Assembly: GCA_003290165.1 (NCBI GenBank)
Contig: QNQO01008316.1
Location: forward strand, 248,001 to 312,000
Length of the DNA: 64,000 nucleotides
Source of the DNA: Berberis thunbergii
Lineage: Eukaryota > Streptophyta > Magnoliopsida > Ranunculales > Berberidaceae
Direction of reading: 5' to 3'
Positions 56,701 through 64,000 of the stretch are shown here, piece by piece (position 1 is the first letter of the stretch; each line of letters begins with the position of its first letter). Below the pieces are notes generated by a model. It saw only the letters and a list, made by a program, of their open reading frames with translations. It was not told where the DNA came from and made no database searches. A program made the position numbers and the translations under genes.

Positions 56701-56806
56701 GTATTTCGCCATTGCTGAAAATGAATCCATCGGAAGGGAACGCTACAATTTTATGCAGAAAATGTTGTTGCCTTGCGGTCTCCCCCCTGAAAGAGAAGAT
56801 GATTGA
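53710..56806 (+). CDS. SF3B5: SF3b5 / SF3b10 small subunit of the U2 snRNP SF3b complex
   Basis: Coding exons 53710-53715 (ATGCAG, M-Q) and 56549-56806 give 87 aa. The protein starts MQASDRFNINSQLEHLQAKY, continues HADMNRFEWAVNIQRDSYAS and ends LLPCGLPPEREDD. Length and sequence match the very conserved plant and animal SF3b5 along the whole protein. SF3b5 packs against SF3B1 in the SF3b complex, which helps the U2 snRNP recognise the intron branch site in the nucleus. The donor is CAG|GTATTG at 53715/53716 and the acceptor TTTCGATGCAG at 56548. The 5' UTR is CT-rich (53200-53700) and may contain a further intron (CTCAG|GTGACA at about 53496). The single 2.8 kb intron contains a hAT element. 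Conservation leaves no doubt about identity. Only the exact start exon is inferred. Confidence 0.95.
54286..56064. mobile_element. Non-autonomous hAT element with captured gene exons, in the SF3b5 intron
   Basis: Perfect ends TAGGGGTGGGCA and TGCCCACCCCTA. 8-bp flanks are GAATAAAT (54278-54285) and GTATAAAT (56065-56072), with one mismatch. Subterminal CGGTCC/GGTCGGGAC-type motifs lie near both ends (54298-54340, 55950-56045). No transposase. The interior carries CT-rich leader-like DNA (54430-54600) and two exon-like pieces at 55399-55560 and 55763-55893. Same kind of element as 4321-5909 but with different cargo. 1,779 bp. Confidence 0.88.
55399..55893 (+). pseudogene. Captured two-exon fragment of an unidentified small-protein gene
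   Basis: The first piece starts ATG at 55399 and reads MGRKLIGLLVGVLGTTITFS then AYW. A +1 shift at about 55480 leads to TQCIGIGFLVLKFGLLVKEG and LIFL, stop at about 55559. Hydrophobic throughout, it would be a membrane segment. About 200 bp of intron-like DNA ends at a good acceptor (gtgaatcag, 55762). The second piece reads GGFEVQKLKIRAKKKEQQQQ, then KAFLVKDVQEKEAQQMKMGW and stops in element sequence. The membrane-plus-basic-coil layout and retained splice site suggest genomic (not mRNA) capture of a host gene. I cannot name that gene. Confidence 0.55.
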
Positions 56807-56884
56807 ATTTTCGCTGCAACCCCTGAATGAGAAGATGACCAAAAATTCTCAGCGGATTTCAAATCGGGCTTTTGAGTTATGTGC

Positions 56885-58465
56885 TTGGAAACTTTAATGT
56901 GATATTATTTCATACACAAAACCCGTTTTAGTTATGTCAGAATTTCTATAGTTCATGTGTTATTTGTTTCGTGATTGTAAAATGTGATAGACTTGTCTGA
57001 GGAAGAGTTGTTTCGTCATGGACCAGAACCCTTGTAGTTTCAATTATATTGTGTTGAAAAAAATTAGTTAATAGCTTTGGATCTGCTTTGATTATAATTG
57101 TATTTTCTTGTGTAAAAGAAAGCCAGGTTGCTGAAAGTTATAATTGCGTCGTAGTTTGTTATGAACAAAATTACCGGCTGAATGTTTTAGATGTCCGAGG
57201 AAAATGTTTCACGCCACTCTTGCTTTTTATGCATAATAGAATTCACTGAATCATTTTGAGAAGGATTAGCATAACCTCCACTTTACAACTTGTATACCAT
57301 CAGTTCTCCTCGTTCTCTCTCCTTTTCAAAATGTTCCTCCAACCCTAAAACCTTAAATTCCATGCTGTATGCCGTGAATTTTTAAACTCCAAACCTGGAA
57401 AAAAAAAATAACAACCTGGTCTTTCAAATTTGTACCCTTTATTCACAAATGACTCATTTTTTCCCTTCCTCTAGTGCATAACCAGTTTTGTTTATTGTTC
57501 ATTGTTCATCAGTCTCAAATTTTAACAGGTTTGTACCTTCTTACTAGATGTCAAATGTTAATCGGCTGCAAATCTATACTAACCCAGACACCATAGCTTC
57601 CATCTATGACTAAAGTTGGTTGTGTTCTATACTTTGTAAACCTTGCTGAGACGTATGCTTTAAGTTGATCGTGTCCTATATTTTTTACAACTTGTTGACT
57701 TTAAGAACAAACGACTGTATATCCTCTATCATGCTCGTTGGGGCCGCATAACTATATCTAGGGGGTTTCATTATCATGTACACCAAAGTTTGTAAACAAG
57801 TTCAGTAAATAGATTTTGACTCCATTTTCCAATTCCAAGGTAAAATTCCCATAATAATAATAATAATAATTTTTTAAAATTTATTGTGTAGGCAATCTAT
57901 TTGGCACTATCAGTCTTCAACACATTACACGTCACACACTGTACCACTCGGGTCTCTATGACGGGGGATAAAGGCACCAAAGATGAGAGTCACCTCAATT
58001 AACTTAGCCCTCCCTCTCCACCTTTTCTTCTCCTTCCCTTTATTAAAATTTTTTCCACCATCTTTAACAAATGAACCATTCATTCTCCATTTTCATCCCC
58101 ATCCCCTTACTCATACTTCCTCACCTTTTCCCTATCTTTCACTTCTCACGGCTCTCTTTAACTCATTCACTCTCTCACTCAAGTGAGACCAAGGAATCGA
58201 TGCTCGACTTATTTTGTTTGACTGGTTATAGAAAAATGGAATTCATTATTAAAAAGAAAAAAAAAACCTTCCGAAAAACCCCCAACTTATTAGGTTATTT
58301 ATTTAAAAAAACCCATGAAAAACCCCAAGTACCTTTCATAGAAAATCCCTACATTTTCCTTTTTTTTCTTTCCAATTAAAATTTTGTTTTCCTCTTGTCC
58401 AATAGGGGCGAAACATGTGGCATTATTGTGTGCAATAGCAAAAATTTCCAGGGATGAGTGAGGTT
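56885..58465. other. SF3b5 3' region, then intergenic
   Basis: The stop codon is at 56804-56806. No canonical AATAAA lies close downstream. From 57300 on, AT-rich intergenic DNA includes a short (AAT)n tract at 57852-57868. Frames at 57983-58379 are composition artefacts of CT-rich DNA. Confidence 0.4.
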
Positions 58466-58467
58466 AG

Positions 58468-58606
58468 GGAATTAGGTTTTGCAATCAGGATGATGTGGCA
58501 TAATCAGAGGAGGTTTTTTACAATCTTGAAATACACATAAACACTTTGGAAATTTCATCGTTTTTTTAAGATCATACCACGTCACCCTGATTGCAAAAAC
58601 TTTGGT
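58468..58606. mobile_element. Short foldback MITE
   Basis: GGTTTTGCAATCAGGATGAT with GTGGCATAATC at 58475-58505 faces GATCATACCACGTCACCCTG plus ATTGCAAAAAC at 58569-58600. The arms are complementary over about 30 bp with five mismatches. Target duplication not resolved. Confidence 0.6.
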
Positions 58607-58748
58607 TTCCTAGTATTTTTGTATATATCTTTTTTCACGGATGCAAAAGTCTAGAAAACTAGGCTCTAGCGCTGGAGGAGACTCTCTGACACGTGTTTAA
58701 GGTTAATTAAGGACATTGTCGTCATTTTGTTAGAAAACAAGACCCAAG

Positions 58749-59102
58749 GTGCAACCTTTATATCAGTCTGTCTTCAATTCCACCTCTCATTCCCTCTCTC
58801 TCTCTTATCTGCTCTCAAAGATGAGATTTTTACTCAAAATATCCTTCTTTTTACAAAGTTCAAGAACAAGAACCCAACTGATTTCCCTACTTTTCTCTTC
58901 AATTTTAAAACCCCAAACCATGGTTTCTAACACCTATTCAGATTTCATCGACAATGGAGTCTCTGAGTTTTGTTCTAAAACCCCAACCATGAAACCCCCG
59001 ACCATGAACACCGATGAAGGTGAACAAGACGAAGAGGAATCAAATGAGTTCAATAGCAGATTCTCCGGGTTCAAACCGAAGTTGATGTCCTTGATTTCAT
59101 GA
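58749..59102 (+). CDS. Doubtful ORF, hypothetical protein
   Basis: 117 codons. The first half is Ser/Leu-rich over CT-rich, leader-like DNA. An internal ATG at 58920 starts MVSNTYSDFIDNGVSEFCSK, then TPTMKPP and a Glu/Asp-rich patch (DEGEQDEEESNEFNSRFSGF), ending LMSLIS. The second half has plausible plant-protein composition, and the CT-rich stretch at 58770-58815 could be a 5' UTR. Sequence beyond the stop stays protein-like in other frames (LSSIQALDNIFFLFKETERL, 59280-59339), so this may be a broken gene. Family not recognised. Confidence 0.25.
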   Translation: MQPLYQSVFNSTSHSLSLSYLLSKMRFLLKISFFLQSSRTRTQLISLLFSSILKPQTMVSNTYSDFIDNGVSEFCSKTPTMKPPTMNTDEGEQDEEESNEFNSRFSGFKPKLMSLIS

Positions 59103-59369
59103 TGGTTTTAGATGATTGGGTAGTCTTGTTGAGATTGATTGTGGGTATTGGTAGTAGTGTTCGCATACCAGTCGTCTTCAAGTAAAGATTTGAAGTTCGA
59201 AAGCGAACCCAAATCTTCTTTGTTCTCTAACTCTCCTCCACCATTTCCTCCCGTCGTGTTTCTTCCCCATGAAATCCCTTATTCTCTTTCATCCATCCAA
59301 GCTCTCGATAACATTTTTTTTCTCTTCAAAGAAACAGAGAGGTTATCAGAGAGAAAGAGATAACATTTA

Positions 59370-59946
59370 ACGTAAACAAAATAGTGGAGATGATGGATCT
59401 GAGTTTGTTTTGGATTTTTTTAATCACTCTCTCTCCTCAACGTGTGCTAGAGAGAGAGGCCTGGCTCTCTAGACTGGTTATTCACAGATATTTAGTTTCC
59501 AAAAAAATAACTCAAGTAACACAATAATGCCACATGTTTAAACCCCAAAATACTTTTTTTTACCACGTTCTCTCTCTTCATAAGTGACAAGCGCCCAAAA
59601 CGACTAGCATATCGAAAATTTGTTTTGCCAAAATATTTGGATACCCAAAGCTTGTTTCGCCAAACCATAGTAGTACAATTTTGGTGCTCTTTAATGTTTT
59701 AGTAAGTTGTGAGGCGTTGTAGGGTTTTAAAAGGTAGTCGTCATGTTGTTTTAGTTTTTTTTTCTTTTATGAAACCAATGTTGGCACAATGTTGCGAATG
59801 GTGCGGGAGATTGGTTTAGGGAATCAAACAGAACTCCCTATGTTTCGAAAGCAGATGGTCAAGAAAATTTTGGAGGAAGAGATGGTTTTAGGTAAGTGGT
59901 GCGACTAACACCAGAATATGGGCGTCTTCATCAATGACCTTTTGTA
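59370..59946. other. Intergenic region upstream of the PPR gene
   Basis: AT-rich, with short CT-rich patches (59420-59470). No gene seen. Confidence 0.4.
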
Positions 59947-60130
59947 GAATAATTCTAGGGAGCCTGGGTCTGCTGCCTGGGTTTGCAGCTTGGGTGGGCG
60001 AAATTACCCTTTTGCCATTTCTTTGTTGTTTTTATATTTAAAGAGTGGTTAAAAAGGTAGGGGCACAAATGTAAAAATACCACCCAGGCTGCAAACCCAG
60101 GCAGCAGACCCAGGCTCCCAAGAAGCACTC
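59947..60130. mobile_element. Foldback MITE in the PPR gene promoter or leader, 9-bp target duplication
   Basis: Arms AATTCTAGGGAGCCTGGG-type (59951 on) and the complement of cccaggctcccaagaa pair over about 60 bp, including CTGCTGCCTGGGTTTGCAGC. Flanks CCTTTTGTA at 59938-59946 and 60131-60139 are identical. 184 bp. Same family as 34265-34456 (shared GCTGCCTGGGT and AATTCTAG termini). It ends 80 bp before the PPR start codon, so it may lie in the transcript leader. Confidence 0.9.
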
Positions 60131-60210
60131 CCTTTTGTAATTTGAGAGGGAACCATTTACCTTCACATCAAACCTCCTAAACGGTCTTCATTTCAAAAAC
60201 CTCACACCCA

Positions 60211-62460
60211 ATGAGCTTAACAACCCCAACCTCATCACTCATCAAATCTCTCCTCCAAAACCCAACCAAAATCAGATCAAAACACACAGCAAAACAACTC
60301 CATGCACAGATCCTCAAAACCAATACCCAAACTTCTCCTTCAATACTCTCTACACTCATTTCCGTCTACTCGAACCTCGGCCTCTTACATGAATCCCTCC
60401 TCATCTTCAACACCTTACATTCCCCCTCCTCCTCACCCCCCATTATTGCTTGGAAGTCAATCATTAGATGTTACACTTCCAATGGTCTTTTCCACCAATC
60501 TTTGCACTCATTCATCCAATTGAGAGCTTCTGGGAAATACCCAGACCATAATATTTTTCCATCTGTTCTCAAATCTTGTGCCGCTTTGAGGGATTTTAAG
60601 CTCGGTGTAGCTGTTCATGGTTGCGTTATACAGCTTGGGGTGGATTTTGATCTTTATACTGGTAATGCACTTATGAATATGTACTCTAAATTAAATGCCG
60701 AGTCAATGTTTGATATAATTCCCCAAAGAAATGCGGATGTAAAGGTGGGGTGTCGTGGGCATGGTAGTTATACTGAAATGCTTGATCCATTTCAGAAACA
60801 GATCATGGGTATTGATGGTAGTGCTGTTTTTGATCAAAAAATGGAGAGGGGGGTTTCGGGGACGGAGGAGAAATCTGTGGTTAATATGGAAAATGTGAGA
60901 AAAGTTTTTGAGGGAATGCCTGTTAGAGATTTGGTGTCTTGGAACACGTTAATAGCAGGGAGTGTGCAGAATGGGATGTATGAGGAGGCTTTAATGATAG
61001 TAAGAGAGATGGGACAAGCTGATTTGAAACCTGATTCGTTTACTTTGTCTAGCGTCCTTCCTATATTTGCGGACTATGTGGATATGTCAAAGGGAAAGGA
61101 GATCCATGGGTACACGATAAGACATGGGTATGATTCAGATCTTTATATTGGAAGTAGCTTGATTGATATGTATGCAAAATGCACAAGGGTTGATGATTCG
61201 CACCGAGTTTTTGGTCTCTTACCTTACCATGATTCCATCTCGTGGAACTCTATTATAGCTGCTTGTGTGCAAAATGGGTTTTGTGATGAGGGGCTTAAAT
61301 TGTTCCGTAGGATGTTGATAGCAAAGATCAAGCCTAGGCATGTGACGTTCTCCAGTATAATACCAGCCTGTGCCCACTTGACAACTCTCAACCTTGGGAA
61401 GCAACTGCATGGGTATGTGATCAGGAGTGGGTTTGATGACAATGCATTCATTTCTAGCGCAATTGTTGACATGTATGCAAAATGTGGACATATTCGCATT
61501 GCTCGGTCAGTCTTTGATATGATGAATTCGCCTGATATGGTATCATGGACAGCCATTATCATGGGATATGCTTTGCATGGGCATGCCCAAGACGCACTCT
61601 ATTTGTTTCAGCAGATGGAGATGGACGGTGTCAAACCCAATTATGTGGCATTTGTGGCTGTTTTAACTGCTTGTAGTCATGCTGGATTGGTACATCAAGC
61701 TCAAAAGTTTTTTAATAGTATGATTCAAGACTATGGAATTTCTCCTGGTTTGGAGCATTATGCGGCGGTTGGAGACCTTTTGGGTCGAGCTGGGAGGTTA
61801 CAAGAAGCCTATGAGTTTATCTCAAAAATGCATATCAAGCCAACTGGCAGCGTTTGGGCAGTGCTGCTGGCTGCTTGTCGAGTCCACAAGAATGTTGAAT
61901 TGGCAGAAAAAGTGGCTCAAAAAATATTTCAGGTCGACCCTGAGAATATGGGAGCATACGTCCTTATGACAAACATATATTCTGCCGCTTCCAGATGGAA
62001 AGATGCAGCTAATATGAGAAAGGTTATGAAAGGCAAGGGGATGAGAAAGAAACCAGCTTGTAGTTGGATCGAAGTTGGGGGAAAGGTACATGCTTTTATG
62101 GCAGGAGATAAGTCCCATCCATATTATGATAGAATAATTAAGGCTCTGGATGTTTTGTTGGAGCAAATGGAACGTGAAGGCTATGTCGCCAACACTGATG
62201 ATGTACTCCATGATGTTGAAGAAGAGCAAAAGAAACACTTATTATGCACTCATAGTGAGAGACTGGCAATAGCATTTGGCATCATCAGCACTCAATCAGG
62301 GACAACCATTAGAGTAACAAAGAATCTCCGGGTGTGCGTGGATTGCCATACAGCAACAAAATATATATCGACTATTGTTGGGAGAGAGATTATTGTGAGG
62401 GATGTTAGTCGATTTCACCATTTCAAGGATGGGAAATGTTCATGCGGGGACTATTGGTGA
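60211..62460 (+). CDS. DYW-class pentatricopeptide repeat protein (At3g23330-like)
   Basis: One intronless frame of 749 aa. After a short N-terminus (IRSKHTAKQLHAQILKTNTQ at 21-40), PLS-type repeats run to about residue 540. Repeats include IIAWKSIIRCYTSNGLFHQS, LVSWNTLIAGSVQNGMYEEA, SISWNSIIAACVQNGFCDEG and MVSWTAIIMGYALHGHAQDA. E and E+ motifs follow (about 550-650), then a DYW deaminase-like domain. That domain has HSE at 681-683 and CVDC at 709-712, the zinc and catalytic residues expected for C-to-U RNA editing, and ends CGDYW. Best remembered relative: Arabidopsis At3g23330. DYW proteins act in plastids or mitochondria, but no clear targeting peptide was judged. A divergent spacer of about 70 residues near 170-240 (rich in Gly/Glu/Lys) lacks repeat signature, as in the relative. 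The editing site is unknown. Confidence 0.95.
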   Translation: MSLTTPTSSLIKSLLQNPTKIRSKHTAKQLHAQILKTNTQTSPSILSTLISVYSNLGLLHESLLIFNTLHSPSSSPPIIAWKSIIRCYTSNGLFHQSLHSFIQLRASGKYPDHNIFPSVLKSCAALRDFKLGVAVHGCVIQLGVDFDLYTGNALMNMYSKLNAESMFDIIPQRNADVKVGCRGHGSYTEMLDPFQKQIMGIDGSAVFDQKMERGVSGTEEKSVVNMENVRKVFEGMPVRDLVSWNTLIAGSVQNGMYEEALMIVREMGQADLKPDSFTLSSVLPIFADYVDMSKGKEIHGYTIRHGYDSDLYIGSSLIDMYAKCTRVDDSHRVFGLLPYHDSISWNSIIAACVQNGFCDEGLKLFRRMLIAKIKPRHVTFSSIIPACAHLTTLNLGKQLHGYVIRSGFDDNAFISSAIVDMYAKCGHIRIARSVFDMMNSPDMVSWTAIIMGYALHGHAQDALYLFQQMEMDGVKPNYVAFVAVLTACSHAGLVHQAQKFFNSMIQDYGISPGLEHYAAVGDLLGRAGRLQEAYEFISKMHIKPTGSVWAVLLAACRVHKNVELAEKVAQKIFQVDPENMGAYVLMTNIYSAASRWKDAANMRKVMKGKGMRKKPACSWIEVGGKVHAFMAGDKSHPYYDRIIKALDVLLEQMEREGYVANTDDVLHDVEEEQKKHLLCTHSERLAIAFGIISTQSGTTIRVTKNLRVCVDCHTATKYISTIVGREIIVRDVSRFHHFKDGKCSCGDYW

Positions 62461-64000
62461 ATTAGAAAGGTAATCACCATCATGTTTCCAGACTCAAGGT
62501 TTCACTGCTCAAAAGGATCAAGGTTATGCTGAACAGTTTCCAGATTACAGGAACTTACGAGGTTATCAAGATGCATGGTATCACAGTCTGATACATAGTT
62601 AAAAAAACATCATGTCTGGGGGAAGGAAGAAATGCATTGCCTGTTGACATGCTTTCTTGCTTGAAGGTGATCTACCACATAGATCCCAATGACTAATGGT
62701 TTTTGTAAGGATTAGTTTTGTATGGTCATGCTGAAATAGACGAGATGTGCCTGACGTATTTGTTTCCAGTCCAAGTTGAAGACCTTGAGCATCTTATTCA
62801 TCTCATGTGGATGACCTAAAAACTTGCTCTGGCTGGGAGGAACCCAATCTGGTTGGTTTATGTCCATAGCCTAAGCTATTACGATGCTATCACTGAAACA
62901 TGGATGGTTTGAACTTCGAATGGCAGTGAAGTTTGTGCACCCATGTTACCTACTTTGGGGTACCATCTAATCCTTGACAAACAACGTTACAACAGAAACC
63001 AAATCACAAAAGCTGCAGAGTTCAGGTGACAAACTAATCAGACTGAGGAATCGAATTTGAAAAATAACCGCAAAGAGTTGGAGATGTTAATTTTCGCCAG
63101 CAGGATTACCTTTGCAATCGAGAATTTTACATGGCTGAGCTTTACAATGGTACGTCTTAGCTGCTTTTTGAATCTTTCCTACCTTACCATCTGGGGATCA
63201 CTTTTATAATTGTGTTTTGTCACTTTTAGATCAACCTTGTCAATGCAATGATATTGTTCGTTTGGACTGTGTTTTTCCTATAGCATTCTGCCCTCTACTA
63301 CTTGATTATAAATAAAGTGTGGTATATATGCAGTAAAGCAATGGAAATATTCAGAATATTTAAATGTAAACCCATAAACTAGTATGTCTTGTACTGTTTC
63401 AGGCTGAAACTTTCAGCTTTTCAAATATAATAATAAAAATATGTAGATCAATCTGTGTGTTGTGATTTACCATCTGTTAAAATACATGTTTTGAAATTAA
63501 TACTTATTGCAATTGTTGTTTTTGTTGGATGGAGTCTTGAGTTTTTCAGAGACTTTCTAGATGTTTCCTAGTTGGTGTAAAATTATCTAATTATGACCAT
63601 ATCCAAGTTCTTGTTTGAAAATTTTCTAGACTATAGGAAAGTGCAGCTTTAAGATGTTATGGGATGTGTTTTGAGTTATTTCTAGTGGTGCGTATATGGA
63701 GACCAAAATGTTTGTCACTGAAACAACAACACAGATGTATCAATAGAAACTTTCTATATATCTTCTTTGGAATCTCACTTGTATTAGCCACTTTTAGCAT
63801 TTTGCATTTATAGTACTAGTACATTTCAATCAACGCATTATCTTTTAAATTCGTTTAGTTGAGAATTCGCACTACAATCATAATCATTAAGGATGGTGAA
63901 CAAAACCATACTCATTTGTTCTCTAACACCCATAGGGATAAAGCTTTATCAGAAAAGTATGCCAAGTCTAATTTTTACAAGAATTAGTTGGCTAGACCTT
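62461..64000 (+). other. PPR 3' UTR and downstream intergenic DNA
   Basis: No coding frame of note. AATAAA at 63310 is a possible poly(A) signal. 'ttacaatg|gtacgt' near 63150 could be a 3' UTR splice donor. The remainder is AT-rich. Confidence 0.45.

Noticed and set aside
61219..62238. Minus-strand frames of 90-138 aa within the PPR gene
   Set aside because: Shadows of the 749-aa PPR frame; no family resemblance.

Overview
The window is nuclear DNA of a flowering plant, most likely a eudicot. It is AT-rich, its protein genes are spread out and cut by long introns, and every recognisable protein is a plant family member. Plant-type LTR retrotransposons, L1/RTE LINEs, hAT elements and foldback MITEs make up much of the sequence. 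No species is claimed.

Three host genes are well supported, all on the + strand. (1) An NDR-class AGC protein kinase has 13 coding exons between 25016 and 46659 (550 aa), preceded by a noncoding exon and a leader with three short upstream ORFs. All splice junctions I assigned keep frame. (2) SF3b5, the small U2 snRNP subunit, has a two-codon first coding exon at 53710-53715, a 2.8 kb intron and a second exon at 56549-56806 (87 aa). (3) An intronless DYW-type PPR protein of 749 aa lies at 60211-62460 and resembles Arabidopsis At3g23330. A possible last exon of another gene lies at 2115-2183, and a weak ORF at 58749-59102.

The left third (3.9-22.4 kb) is a transposon graveyard. A decayed Ty3/gypsy (Tat/Athila-like) element spans 3946-9667, with a gene-carrying hAT element nested in its 5' LTR. 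A gag-like/coiled-coil retroelement remnant spans about 10.9-13.56 kb and is followed by a 178-bp tandem repeat. A near full-length, frameshifted L1-type LINE with an RNase H domain spans about 14.35-21.3 kb on the minus strand. A small hAT MITE and an RTE fragment follow. A second cluster, a Ty1/copia element lacking its reverse transcriptase, fills 48.15-52.56 kb.

The NDR kinase introns host many insertions. Intron 8 (7.4 kb) holds a short-LTR retroelement that carries an antisense broken fragment of a different AGC kinase (D6PK-like). It also holds a tRNA-derived SINE and two foldback MITEs. Intron 3 holds a truncated LINE tail inside a DNA element, and intron 12 an RTE LINE with an 18-bp target duplication.

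The most interesting theme is repeated capture of host gene fragments. Two hAT-type elements with 8-bp target duplications carry gene pieces: an F-box N-terminus, and a two-exon fragment of an unidentified gene. The short-LTR element carries the kinase fragment. Other points are the duplicated ATGCAG at both ends of the SF3b5 intron, a MITE family with 9-bp target duplications that includes one copy 80 bp from the PPR start, and a SINE and LINE that share a 3' tail. I saw no wholly new system.
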